Shown here piece by piece: positions 12,141-25,141 of a stretch of DNA of 64,000 nucleotides. The stretch is taken from assembly GCA_016748015.1 (NCBI GenBank), contig JAAOMT010000226.1, forward strand, positions 1-64,000, in the 5' to 3' direction. A program made the translations under genes and the position numbers. Position 1 is the stretch's first letter; each line of letters opens with the position of its first letter. The notes beneath the pieces are model-generated. The model worked only from the letters and a program-made list of their open reading frames with translations. It did not search any database and was not told the origin of the DNA. This DNA comes from Geosiphon pyriformis (Eukaryota > Glomeromycota > Glomeromycetes > Archaeosporales > Geosiphonaceae).

Positions 12141-12770
12141 TGTTTTAAACTTATGAGATTCAAGAATGTTCTTTGCAGCATTATCATCTGGAGGTAAAGA
12201 GCAAACATCAAAAGAACCAAAATCATAAAGATACCAAACAGCAGCAGCAAACTAGACAAGAACAAGACCATATGGGTCAAGTTTCTTCTACTACTTGAAA
12301 GTTCTCCAGTCAAAAACAGCACCATTACAGCATCAAAGCTGCTCAACAAAAGCAATTTCATAACAACAAAGAGAGGGAAGACATCTAAAATACATCGATT
12401 CACTAAGGACACCAGATAAAAGAGTTCTATACTGGAAGTGAAAAACATTACACATAAAATTGCCCAGAGATAAACTAGAACCGAAAAAAACCTGAATCAC
12501 ACTTGCCAAGAAGTTGTTCAGAGGATTAACACTAATGCAAACTGGAAAGCTTAAGAGATGCACAGGACATCAACTTAAGATCTGCAAGTCATGCAACCTA
12601 TGCTTAAACAATTGGCCCAAAATCCCACCAGAGTTGGTAAAACACACCATAGCAGCAACTTTGCCTTTGGCTTGGACCTGTTCAAAAGTCTTTAGGCCAT
12701 AAAATAAGAAATGGTGCAAAACATCATTAAAAAAGTCCAGAAGCAGATCCAATTTCAATTTTAATTTTTT

Positions 12771-14672
12771 TCAAATTAAAACATCCCACTTTTGGCACAC
12801 ATTAGCAGAAACAAAACTAAACTGGGTCTTGTAACCAATAATAGAATGAAGAACTGCCAAAACCAAGTATGAGAACTGTTTGTCTGAAACTGTCTTTCTC
12901 AGAACAAGATTGGCAAAAAACCATACATCTAAATGTGCTTTAGCCAAGCTGGGCTTAGATAACCCATTAGAAGAAAAAAAAATACCCAGATATTGGTGAG
13001 ACACCCCCTTTTTGGCAATGGAAATAGGAGCACTACTGACAGATAAAAAAGAAGCCACTACTCTGCAATTAATTGGAATTGTTACAGTTTTGTCATTGTT
13101 GATTGAGATATCATTCACCCTGAAAAATTTACTGGCAACATTGAGAATGTGTTGTGTAGCTGTCTGACTAGAACCAACCCATATAGTATTATTGACAAAT
13201 ATTCCTATAGCAAAAAAAAAGGTCAAACTATCTTGAAGATTTATGCGACCAGTTTTGACAACATAATGTGAATTCAGCCTATAACCACACATTGCTTCTT
13301 GTCTTTTTACCCCACACAGCAAAGTGTCATAAAAAATATGCCAAAGGAGAAGTAAGAACACTTCCTCCTGATCCAAGCTATTATGAACACTATAACCATT
13401 AGTTAACCCAAAATCAGTCATCACTTTGTTTATGCAGTCATTGTGAATACTCCCAAAAAATCTTATGAATCTACTGCACATTTTGATTCTAACCAAACTC
13501 CTCCTCAGATGTTTTCAACCAACTGAGTTATATGCTTTCCTTATGTCTTACAAAACCAACCAAAGTTCACGATTCTTTTCTAAAGCATCTTTTATCACTG
13601 AATCAATAGCAAAAATAGGAGACTGTATTGTTGTATCTTTAAGAACTGAGAAGTTGTTACCACAAAGAACATCATGCTTATTACATGTCATAGAAATCCT
13701 ATCAGAGAGAATTTTAGAAATAATTTTATGGGCAGTTTCAATCAGTGCTATGAGTTAAGTATTCATAAAAACTTCCTCCCAGTTGTAAGGTTTAGGAATT
13801 ATAGATACCCAGGCCTTCCTCCAAGAATCTGGAACAGATTTACAAATCAAATAAGAGTTCAAAAGCACCAATAGTAAATCCAAAACAGACTTGTCACAAT
13901 GTTTTCATAGCTCATTTATAATACTGGAAAGGCCAGCAGCTTTATTATCAGGCAAATTCAAGACCATACCAAAAAATTCTTCCATCTCAATTGGGTGCAT
14001 AACATTTGAAAAGACATCGTCAAAGATATATTCCAAGAGTTGGAGTTGACAACGCCATTCATCCGAAATGTCATCAACCATCACACGCTTTCTGGTCCAG
14101 CCCTCCATAATTCTATCAACATGAAATTTAACCAAACCAGACTCCAAAATGAGGTCCTCATCTACAACCAGGTGATCCAATGTGACTTTGCAAAATGGCT
14201 GCTCAAGTATACTTTTAATAGTTTGGCCCTTATTCAACTCAAAGTTTTCCATCCTTTTGTCAATTGCTAATCTGATTTGAGAATTCCTAGCAAGTTTTGA
14301 TTCTATCATCTTGAGGAAATGATAAAACTTTCTAATCTTCACCAAAGCTAATCTAATAGCATTAAAATGAGATCCTGAAAGAAAAAAAGATTTAACAGCA
14401 GAAGCATTAACAGAATTCAAAGACATCCAAACATTCAACAAAGAGACGAATCCAATAAATGACACAGAACATAAAGCCTTCACCAACTTAGAAACCAAAA
14501 GTTCTAATCTATAATAGCAAGAAGAGCACTTGGTAAAACCACCATCAAAATCTTTAGACCAAGTTTTTGAGAAAACTTCATTCACTGAGAAACAAATGGC
14601 TTTGCAAACAACACTCCACATGCCATCCAGATCAGACAAACAATGACAATCTGTAAACTCATCAGAAAACAT
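12771..14672 (-). pseudogene. LINE A reverse transcriptase, inactivated
   Basis: The RT of ORF2 reads through 14,672-13,905, then a stop-interrupted stretch, then 13,496-12,771. Recognisable blocks are LNLPDNKAAGLS (fingers), RKAWVSIIPKPYNWEE, LIALIETAHKIISKILSDR, and motif A as DIRKAYNSV preceded by a stop at a Gln position. The active-site box at 13,188-13,199 reads F-V-N-N instead of the expected F-x-D-D, so both metal-binding Asp are lost. Several stops fall at expected Trp and Gln positions. Confidence 0.85.
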
Positions 14673-14699
14673 GGCAAAATTATCATGAAATGCAATCCT

Positions 14700-15503
14700 A
14701 TACTACTTTTATTTAACTCTATCAGCATTTTTGACATTAAATTTCCACTTGTTCTTATTAGTCTGAATACAAATAGCTCTTAGGACAGGATCCAAAATTC
14801 CACCAAGACCAATTGTAATTTGAACAGAACTATAATCAGTGTTAAAGAACTTATCCACATCTACAATACACCCATTTACTAATGCATTACTCAAACTTTG
14901 AAAAACAAAAATGTAATCAAGGATCCTCTTAACATCTTTGGAATTCCTTCAAGTAGGAGTCTTGATGTGAGAACTATTAATCAATATATTGACTAAACCT
15001 AGACCCACATATTTATTAAAGCTAGAACTATGTTTGTTCCTATCTTTATTGAAATCACCACCTAAAATAACAAACATACTTTTATTACAAGCTCTGGCTA
15101 TAAAAAAATTGATGAGACCAGTCTGAATTACATGCTTATTCAGAGAAGCCTTTGTATACAAACCCAACACAGAAACAGATTGTTTGTTTTTGAATAACAA
15201 GCAGACCATCAAAAGCCTACCCAGAATTTCAAAGATTTTTGAAACATGTTTGGCTAAATTTTTATTTATGATTAAAATAACACCCGCTCCTAAAAACCCA
15301 GCATCCAGACCTGAAGTAAACACCTTCACACCAGGAAACTTATTCGCAATTCAAAACTTGATACTGAAGTGAAGCTTAGTCTCAGTAACTATTGAAATGT
15401 CATTATTTAAAACCATATGCTATCTAATAATGTTATCCTGCTTGCCAGGAACATTTATATCTCTAACATTACAAGTAGCAATTTTCCAAATTAAACTACT
15501 CAT
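14700..15503 (-). pseudogene. LINE A APE-type endonuclease (start of ORF2)
   Basis: ORF2 begins at the ATG 15,503-15,501. The first residues include the Asn motif (ATCNVRDINVPGKQ), followed by one stop, then the Glu motif SIVTETKL, which is intact here. Further on come SVSVLGLYTKAS and VILGGDFNKD (the GDFN motif). This is the exonuclease-endonuclease-phosphatase fold that nicks target DNA in target-primed reverse transcription. The C-terminal part is broken by stops near 14,950 and 14,700. Confidence 0.8.
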
Positions 15504-17346
15504 TGGGGAAGGGAAGGAGTTACCATACCACTACCAGAACAAAAAAAGTCCAATTTGCACAATATTGCCTTAACTGAATTCTCCAAGACCACCAGGTTAG
15601 CCTCTAAGCCACCTATTTTTGCAGTTAAAACATGAGCACCACTTGGAGAAATGTTCTGAGAGATGGCAGTAACCACACCAGATATGGGAGAAACAAACAA
15701 TAGAGCATTAACAGTCATGTTCAGCATAGGATTATGTTTGGGGGTAGATGAAACAGTAGAATTCACTAACAAAACAGCCAGCAACCTGTTCAGTTTACAC
15801 AAAATATTGGCCACTTGATCAGACACATTCTTAAGTGAATGTTTGAGGACACTAACACATAAAGCCAGAAATGTAACCACAGACATTAAACTGGCAACTG
15901 AACCTATGCCTGAATTGGTTTCAGCAAGCGATGTAGAATACAAATTTTTAGGGAAGCTGCTTACCACAGAAGCCCAAGTCACACCACTGAAGAAGACCAG
16001 ATAAGATACGGGTGCTTGTTTTTTGGCATAGATGAGCACAAGGCGTCTTTTATTCAAATCAGAACAAAGAAATTTTTTCTTTATGGAATCCTGCCCACTG
16101 TTTTTTTCACCACTTTTACAGCCAAACAAAACGTGACCAAAATTACCACATACAGCACACTTAGGAAAAAACAAACCAGCCCAAACAAGGTTAACACTCC
16201 TAAACACCAGCGTAAAGCAAATGGCAGCCTCTCTGGTATTATCAGAGTCAAAACATACAACAGCACAGTGGGTTTGTGTGTAAGACTCCAAATTCCTAGA
16301 AATGTAACAAGTTTTTCCACCATATGACTGAATCAAGTCTAAAAGATTATGGGCAGTCATGCCCATCAACAGAGTATATAGGAGAGCACAATAACTGTTC
16401 CTTAAATCTCACATTTGTTTGTCAGTGTTGGTTTTGGCAACATGCACCAAATCCTTACCTAGCAAGATTGACCATTTGGACACGACCAGACCAGTAATCT
16501 AAGAACTCTCAAACTCCACTAGCACTTTCTGTCAGAGGCCAATAAGTTGTATTTTGATTGAAAAAATTTTCTCATACTTGACCAAAGCTGATTCAATTGC
16601 CAATTTGGACAGATCTACCAGAATTTTTTTGATAATAATTTTTCAATCTGAACATATGCCAAATTTTTTGAGATCAGCATTGATAACAAGATTCTCAAAC
16701 ACAGCCAATTGTTTAGTCAAAGCAAGACTGGAATTAGATGTGAAAGATGCCCAAATAATGCCTGGAAATTTTGAAGGAGTTAATGCATCCCAAAACCATC
16801 AATTTTGTAGAATAGTGCCCTGACACTCTTGAGTTTATTACATAGAGAATTTCTGGGAATAGCTGACAGACCAATGTCAAGTACAAAGGATTTGATAGGT
16901 TCAAAACAGAGCTTTTCTTTGACAGAAGCAACAGAACAATAAAAGAATCCTAAAGAAACAGAAAGAGGTAAGCCCATGTTGATATCATCAGTGACAGAGC
17001 CAAAATCACAGAGATCTAGAAATGGAGCCACTATCATATCAGAGTTGAAGCATTTCGCCTTTGGAGTGTTGGTACAAGAGTCTAACTGTCCATCACTTTT
17101 GCTGCCATAGCCCATGTTTTTGCCCATCTCATACTCCAACTTTTTATTAGAAGATGTATCTATATTCTCATATCGACCAGAAACACTTGCAGGTAGTTTG
17201 TAAAATAAATTAGTTTCATTACCTGAGTGTTTGACTTTGTCAAGCAAAACCTTAGGTTTTTGCTTCAGACTTCTATTCACAGAGCTTGCAGTGGCACCTC
17301 TGGCCGATTTCTTTGTGAACATAGCATTGATAGTATCAGATGCCAA
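15500..17346 (-). pseudogene. LINE A ORF1: RRM-like and CCHC zinc-knuckle protein
   Basis: The N-terminal third (17,346-16,780) is basic and Ser-rich. A decayed RRM-like segment lies around 16,640-16,450. An intact CCHC knuckle (CAVCGNFGHVLFGC) lies at 16,159-16,118. A C-terminal segment includes LTAKIGGLEANLVVLENSV, which is coiled-coil-like. No good ATG starts the frame; the first in-frame ATG is a few codons in, so the true start may be lost. ORF1 proteins bind element RNA to form the RNP; this role is inferred from the domains. The stop (TGA at 15,502-15,500) overlaps the ORF2 start. Confidence 0.75.
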
Positions 17347-17490
17347 GGGGACAATAAAAGGATTGGTGAGTTGAGAAATTGTAAAAACCGAGCAAAATTA
17401 AAAGATAAAAACAGATAAAAAACAAAAAAACTTCTTTAAAAAGTATACTATTTTAGGATTATTTAGAAGTAAGAGAGAAAGAAGTTTTTT

Positions 17491-20400
17491 TTAATTTTTA
17501 TAATAAATATTATAATAAAAACATATAATTGAATTTTATTTTTTATTATATATATAAAAAACTTCTATAAATAAAAATTGTTTATTGTATTTTTGCAAAT
17601 TAATTAAAATTAACAATATAAATAGTTTTATTATTAAAAAATATATATTGTTTAAAAACTGTTTTTTTCAAATTAATAATAATAATAATAGTTTAGTTTA
17701 AAAATTATTGACCTAAAAAATATTATTTGTTTTTAAAATTTGTTGTTTAATAGTTATTTTTAAAAATATTTGTTTTAAAATAATTATTAAATATAAGATT
17801 TGTTTTAAATAATTAACAAAAACAAAATAATTAATATTATTTTTTTAATTTTACTAATTTTATTATTTAAAATAATTATTATTAAATATTATTATTATTA
17901 ATATAACAATAATATTAACTATTATTAGCTTTAAATTATTAAATACCAACCAAAAAATTAATACAAATAAACTAATTTATATTTAAAAAATAAAATTATA
18001 ATACAACAACAAACTTTTTTTAATAAATATATTATTTTATTAGTAAAAATAGCAAAAAATATAAAAATATTTAATATTTTTTTATTTAAATTTAATTAAT
18101 TAAAAAACTTCTCTTTTTTATATATTTAAAATTTTTTAAAGAATTAATTCTAAAAAAAAAATTTTTTTATTTTATTATTTTATTGTATTTTTACTATAAT
18201 TTTACAAAAAACTAATTTTTTTATAATAAATTTAGTGACTGTTTTTAAGAAAAATATGTCTAAAAAAAATATTCAAAAAAATACTTTATAATCTAACTAA
18301 TAGTTTTTTTTTAAAAAAAAAAGTTTTAATAAGTAATATCAAGTATTTTAGTAATAAAAAAAGCTTTTTTGAACAAATTTTTATTTGGTTTAGTATGTTT
18401 TTAAATATGAATAATAAATTTAATAATGATAATAATAGTATTATTTTAAGTATTAATAGTTATAAAACAGATAATAATAATAAAATTTTCTTTTTTTTCT
18501 TTTTAAATTTAATATAAATATATTAATTGAAAAAATTTTTGCTTTGAATATTAATTTCTTTGTTATTAAAAAATATTTATCTTTAGATAAATTAAAAATT
18601 ATTAAAAATACTATTTAAATAGCTAAAATTAATATTAATAAAAAAATATAAAATGCCAAAAATGTGTTTAAAACTTTATTTTATACTTATTTAATAAAAA
18701 TAACTGTATATAATTCGTAAAATTTTATGAGTTTTGTTAATAAAAAAATTTGTATAATTAATTATTATTTAATAATATATATAAAAACTAAATATATTAT
18801 TATTTATTTTAAATTTAAAAAAAATTTAATATTAACTTTGGCTTTTAGTTTAGTGTTTAAAAGTTTTAGTCTGATTTAAATAAAATTGAATTTGTCTTTT
18901 TGTTGTATATACAAAAAATCTGATTATATTTCTTATATATATACAACTAATATATTATTAGTTTTTAAAACTAAATCTGGTTTTTATTTGTTAAAGTTTT
19001 ATAAAGTCATTTAAGTTAAAAAAAAGACTTTAATTATATATTTAATAACTTTTGACAGATTTTTTTAAATACAGATTGTTATTGTTAATAATTTTAATAT
19101 TTATTTAAATACTTTATTTAATAATATTTTTTTTTTTGGTTTAATAATTCTTTTTTATATATTTTTTGCTTTATTTTTGAATATTTATCTAAATATTTAC
19201 TAAAATTTTTAATAAATAAAATTGCTATAATCTTTGAAAAATTAAATTTTTTTCTGTTAACTTTTATAATTAACTAGATTTTTTTTTGGTTGTTATTTTT
19301 TTAAATATTAAATTAAGTATAAAAATAAATATTTTGGCTTTTTAGTTTATTTTTTTAAGTAATATTGTAAGTGTTTAACTATTTTTGAATTTAAATAGTT
19401 TAAAAATTTTTACTGCTAAAATTAGTGATTTAGAAATTGAAATATTGGTACTGTTTTGGTTATATTAAACTTTATGGTTTCTGGTACTGGTTTTTTTTAA
19501 TAATTAGTTTAATTTTGAAATTTGCTATATATAATATATATAAGATAAATAATTCTATAAACAAGTTAATATTGTTAAGTAGCACAATAATATAAACAAT
19601 TTTGTTTTAATTATTATAAAAACAAAGTTAAAAAATAAAATAAAATTATAAATTATAAACAAATTTAATAAAGTTTGAATTTTTATATTAGAAATAAATT
19701 TTAATTATCTGAATTTTAATGTTGTATTAATTGTAAACAATAATATTATTAAATATATTTGCAAAGTTTTAAAAATAACTAATTAGTTTTTGTTAATATA
19801 TTAGCTGTTTAAGAATTGTTTTTTAGTTTTTATTTTAAGTTTATATACCAATATTACTTTAGAAAAAAATAGTTTAAGCTTATAATATTAATTTAATAGT
19901 AACTAAAACTTTGAACAATAATATTTTTATGGTTTTTAGTAATAATTTTAATAAAAATAACTTTGGTTTTAATATGAGTTTTAAGAATTTTTGGATTTAA
20001 ATTTGTTTAATTTTCTTAGTGATTTTTTTTTCTACAAGTTTTTTATGTAATTTAATTTAAAAAATTGAAAAATACATAGATTTTATTCGAATTAATAATA
20101 GTTTTTGATGTTTTTTTTCAAATAACAAGTCTATAAACTTAATAATTTTGGTAGACATTAATTTGAAAAATTTTTTTAGTTTACAGTTTAATTCTGTATG
20201 TAAAAAAGTTAACAAAGATAGATAAAAATACAATATTAATAGTATTAGCATAAAAATTTAAAAAAAATTTGGCAATATATTTTTAATTGCTGTTTTATAA
20301 AATATAAATAACTATTAATTAACAAAATAATATGTTTTATAATTGACAATACATTTTTAAAAGTTTAATACTAAAGTAATAAAATAATAAAAAGTACTGT

Positions 20401-22263
20401 GTTTTTTAAGTTTTTTAAATTAGAATTATTTGTTTTTAGAATTTTAAAAGTATTTAAATTAAATGATTCAAAAAGATTTAAATATTAATAAATAAATAAA
20501 TTAAGCTAAATTTAAATTTGGTTGTAAAATTAAAAAATTCTTAGAAAATAGATTTTAGTAATTATAAGATTAAATAAATTTTGTCTTAATTTAAAAAAAC
20601 TTATAAAATTTATAAAATATTTGAATTTAAAATTATTGAAAATTTTTGTATTATGAGTGTTATTATTAAACACATGAAAGCTTTTGCTAATAATAAAAAT
20701 TAAATAATTAAAAATATGTTAAAACAATTTTTTTAAAAAGTTATATTGAATTTATTATTATTATTATATGTTTTATAAATACAATTTAATTATTATCTAG
20801 TATATATAAACAACAAAAAATTTACAATTTATGCTTTTGCTATATATAATTAGTTATTTAAATTAGTCAAAACTATATTACATATTTATTATAATATTAA
20901 TATGACTATTTAAATCAAAAAAATATTAAATATATAATTTAAACTAATAGTTATAGCTTTATTAATATTTAATAATTAAATAATCTTATTTAATAAATTT
21001 GTTGTTAAATTATATAAATAATAGAGAATAATATACAAATTATTTACCAGACTATTTTTTATTATTATTATTTTATACTTAAATTAATATAACTAAATTT
21101 TTTTCTTATAATTTTTTACTAATTAATACACAAAATTAACTATTAACAATTAAACTAATTTAATATTTCTAAAAATTGCTACTACATTAGTATGCCAATT
21201 ATTAAAAATTATATATTTGCACAAAGCTATATAGATTAAATTAACTAATATTAAAATTTAAAGATTATATTATAAAAAAAAAAATTAATAATACTTACAT
21301 AAAAAAACCAAAACTTTAATAAATTATTTAAAAAGTCTAACTAAATACTAATATTAAGTTTACATATAAAAACATAATCTGAAAATTTGATTTCTTTATA
21401 ATAAAAACAGATTATTTTAAAATATTATTAATTATACAACTATTTTTAAATTGCAACAAAGAATTGTTTATAAACAGTTTTCATAAAATATTTATATAAA
21501 TTGGCTATAAAATTATTGATAAAACCAAAGTTTATATATAAATTTGGTTGCCAAACAATAACTGTGTAATACTAATTAATATTCAAAATTATGTTATAAA
21601 AAACTATATTAATACTAAAACCAACTTTTTATCTAATATACTTAATTGATTAAAAAATTTTATAAACAAAATAACAAACATTTTCTAAAATAATCATATT
21701 ATTTACTTAAAAATAACTTTTATTTACTGAAACTAAAAAAAAATAGAAAATAAGTAATAATACTAACCAATTTATTAACAATTATATTACTTAAAATATT
21801 AGAATAACTTTTAATTTTGATTTATTTTACATTAATGTTATTATTATATACAGAATTACAAATCTGTTTTTTTTTTAATCTAATAAATATTGTGAATATT
21901 AAGTCCAAATAAATTAATTTTTAAAATACAAGTATTAAAAACTATTTAACTATCTAAATAAATATTAATTATATTAGATAAAAAACATATTTAAAAATTA
22001 ATAAAATAGCTTACAATTTAGTAAAAGTTGACAAAACCAAACCATATATCTACATATTAATATTCAATCTAAAATTATTAAAAAACATGACAGCTTTATT
22101 TGTAATTACATTAAAATCTAAATTTTTTAACAAATTATTTGTAAAAATATTTATAATTGTTAGCTTTACTTTAATTAAACACTTTTTAATAATTAACAAA
22201 TCATTTAAAAAAAAATACTTTAATAAATTAAATTGTGAAAAAAAGCTTAAAAATTAAATTAGT
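17491..22263. other. Extremely AT-rich island between head-to-head LINEs A and B
   Basis: About 4.8 kb of almost pure A/T separates the 5' ends of LINE A (minus) and LINE B (plus). No frame longer than about 65 codons exists. Some stretches still read like protein decayed toward AT (for example around 18,990-19,130 and 21,060-21,250), suggesting very old transposon remains, but I cannot name a family. There is no tRNA, rRNA or CRISPR-like structure. Confidence 0.6.
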
Positions 22264-22337
22264 AAAAAAACTTTTTTCTCTCTTACATCTCAAATTCCTG
22301 AAAAAGAGCATTTTTTGAAAAAAGTTTTTTACTGCCT

Positions 22338-24230
22338 TTGTTTTCTATCACTATTCAGTTAGATATTTTACAATCTTTTCTGTTCAAATACAAGACTGCT
22401 ATTGGCAGTGGCATTTTTGTTATGAAAAGAGTCAAAAAGAAGTTACTGTCTGGTTTTGCTGTGGTTGACTTTTCTTCTAAAAAAAAGTACAAGAGTGGTT
22501 TATTAAAAGAATCTGTTAAGGTGGTCAGTATTTTTGCTAATAGTGCCTCTAGTAGTTCAGCTGAAGGTGTAAGTGGAGATATTATTGAGTCAGAAAGTGT
22601 TGATATGGAAAAAGAATTCTTGGTGGAGGAAACCAGCTTTTAGCAAGAAAGTGGAGGAGAGTTTAGTGGTAATGATATTAAAATAATGCCCAAAGATTTC
22701 AAAAGAGTTGTTACTAAGTGCACTCTTGAAAAGCCTCTAGGTACTATTAACTTCAGCATGAAAAATGATGATGATGATAATGTTTTAGATGGGTTGCTCT
22801 CTCTTTCTTTCTCTTTCTCTTTCAAATCTATAGTGCAAGTCTTGGTCAAGAAGTCTTTTGCTCTGGATATTGATCTTGTAGTAGTAGTCAGCAAATCCTC
22901 TCAGGAAAAGTTGTCTTATGTCAGAAAAATTTTCTCTGGTGTAAATGGTTTTAGAAGGGCTTTTACCCTCTCAAAATTTGGTAGAATTATCCAGGCTTTT
23001 TTTACTTCTGAAAAGACAATGATAACTATAGTAAAATTGGCAAATGATTGTAGTGTTGTAATAAACACCAATCTCAAGTGCTTTGTCAACAATCATATGA
23101 ATTAGGCAATTATGCTGAAAAAAATTCTGGTGAGAACATCTGTTGAGGCTGTGCATACTGCTGTAGCTGAATTTGGAATCATCAAGTCAATCAAGATACA
23201 GCTGGTTAATCTATGACAGAAAACAATCATCAAATTAAATAATCAGAATCAAGCTGATCTTTCAGCTGCTGAGTGGTTCATTCTTATTGAGAAAAATGTA
23301 GTGCAAATGGCCAGGACTGATGTTGATAAACTAATATTGAATTTCAGAGATGAGTTTAGAGCTTTGTTGTATACTTTTTCCATAGATATGACTGCTCATA
23401 ATATCTGAGAGTTCATTAGTTCAGTCAGTAAGAAAACTTGTATCATTGATTGTAATCCTGTTACTTATGTTTGTTCTCACTGCACCACTGTGTGTTTTGG
23501 TTTTAAGTCAGATCTGAATAGGGCTTTGGATATAAACCCAATTATAAAAAGAGTTAGTTTTCATTAGTCTTGCTTGTCACTTGCTTTGTGCTCAGTTTGT
23601 AAAGCTTTGGGCCATACATCTCTCTTTTGTAAAGCATCAGGTAATTTGTCAGCTTCCAAAAGCAAGAAGACTCCCCTTTTGGTTCATGATTGGTTCAGGC
23701 TGGCTAAAATTTATAAAAAAAAATCTGCACCTATCTCCCATCTTCTGTTTTTTGGTGGCAAAACTTGGGCTTTAGTAATAAGAACCTCTTCAACAAATGT
23801 GTTTTATGGTAATAAATTTCATTTTGGTTCCATCAATGATGGTAAATCTCTCTCTTCTGTTGTGAATGAATTGGAATTACAATTGGTCAACATTAAAAGC
23901 AGTCTTACCAGCCTTGTAGAACAAATTGGTAAGTTGGCTAAGAGATTAAATTTACTTGTGTTGGCAGTTTTCCAGTCTAGCCCTGGATGTCAGCTGCTGA
24001 TAACTCCCCATCACAGAATCCAAAAAGTGATATAGTGATGGAAATAAGTTTGAGTAAGACCACTAGTGGTAAGACTGCTGCTGTTTTGAACTCTTCTGCA
24101 TCTTTTCATGTGCTTAAATTAGAGAATATATTAGAAGGCTTTTCTGCTTTCATTTTAAGCTTGTTTGCTTGATTTGATAGTTTGGTTCTGGCTGGTGGTA
24201 TGTCTTCTCAACCCTTTTCTTAATTACCAG
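22338..24230 (+). pseudogene. LINE B ORF1: RRM-like and CCHC protein
   Basis: The 5' UTR is about 70 bp. The frame includes a Lys-rich N-terminus (VKKKLLSGFAVVDFSSKKK), a conserved block SFALDIDLVVVVSKSSQEK, and an RRM-like segment around 23,120-23,330 (VAEFGIIKSIKIQLVNL). An intact CCHC knuckle (CSVCKALGHTSLFC) lies at 23,589-23,630, then FGGKTWALV and a C-terminal segment before ORF2. Several in-frame stops (for example near 23,104, 23,215 and 23,406) and at least one frameshift near 24,000 break it. Confidence 0.75.
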
Positions 24231-24236
24231 TCCTAT

Positions 24237-25137
24237 CTGGAAAATTGCTATGTGCAATATCAGAGGTATAAACAATCCTACAAAACAGAGTAATATTATT
24301 CATTGACATAAAAACATAAACAATTCGGTCTCTATTTTCATAGAATTAAAACTAAAAGAGAAGATTTGCTCTTAAATTGTCAACAAATTTGATGGTGTTT
24401 GGGTGTTTATTTCTGGTTTGAAATCTGGATATCTGGGTGCTGATATTGTGGTCGTCATAAACTCTTCTTTGGCAAGACATATGTGCAAGATCTTTGAAGT
24501 GTCTGGTTAGCTTCTGTCCATTAAATTAATTTTCAAAAATAAACTTTCTGTGTCAATTTTGGGGCTTTACACTGGTGTTTCCTCAGTGGTTTGGTTTTCT
24601 CAGACTGGTAATATCAACTCTCTTATTGCAAAAACTATTAACAAGTTTTTTTTTATAATCTTTGGTGATAATTTTAATGAAAATGGTTTTCATAGATGTG
24701 CAAGTTTTTAAAAATGCCTTGATATAGGGCTGGTCAATTCTTTGGTAGGTAGCTCAGCTGTGAAGAAATCTACTTGGAAAAATTTAAGAGGCATTATGAA
24801 GACAATTGATTACATGTTTGTTTCTCTGAATCTAGTCAATGCAATTGTACATCACAATGTTTTGGAAGTTGGTAAACATTTTGACACAAAATACCGAACT
24901 GTTTCTATGTTTGTAGATTTGAGTGAACTTTTAAATATACAATTGAACTCTATTCACAAACAAATAAACAAGAATCATTAAAAGTTTGATTTCAAGGGTG
25001 CTGATGAAAATAAATAAAACTGTTTTAAAGATGCCACAACAGTCAATGCTGCAATATTCTCTGTTGAGTTTGTTGTTGCTGTAAAATTCTCAGATTTGGA
25101 TGTAATGTAAAATGTTGTTCACAAGATAATAACTTTT
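24237..25137 (+). pseudogene. LINE B APE-type endonuclease, decayed
   Basis: The segment starts KIAMCNIRGINNPTKQ (Asn motif), and its Glu motif reads FIELKLKEK. Downstream are SVSILGLYTGVSSVV and IIFGDNFNENG, where the conserved GDFN has become GDNFN. The end has TWKNLRGIMKTIDYMFVSLN. Gypsy-1 is inserted 3' of this domain, between endonuclease and RT. Confidence 0.75.
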
Positions 25138-25141
25138 TTGG

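Larger units (their letters stand above)
10672..17490 (-). mobile_element. LINE (non-LTR retrotransposon) copy A, near full length, decayed
   Basis: This is a complete-looking copy on the minus strand. The 5' end near 17,490 starts with the same CTTTTT..TCTCTCTTAC phrase as copy B at 22,271. The 3' end is an A-rich (TAAAA-type) tail at about 10,703-10,672. It encodes ORF1 (RRM-like and CCHC) and ORF2 (APE endonuclease, RT, RNase H, C-terminal Cys/His motif). ORF1 and ORF2 overlap by the four bases ATGA (15,503-15,500). Many in-frame stops and a few frameshifts kill it. No insertion interrupts it, unlike copies B and C. I could not define a target-site duplication in the AT-rich flanks. Confidence 0.9.

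Noticed and set aside
20057-20251. 64-codon minus-strand ORF in the AT island
   Set aside because: It is Ile/Leu/Phe/Lys low-complexity translation of A/T sequence with no coding signal.
17491-22263. Mitochondrial DNA insertion, because of the high A/T content
   Set aside because: No mitochondrial gene, tRNA or rRNA motif could be recognised, and the flanks are nuclear LINEs.
22640-22894. Minus-strand ORF of 84 codons in LINE B ORF1
   Set aside because: It is antisense to the conserved ORF1 sequence and has no counterpart in the other copies.
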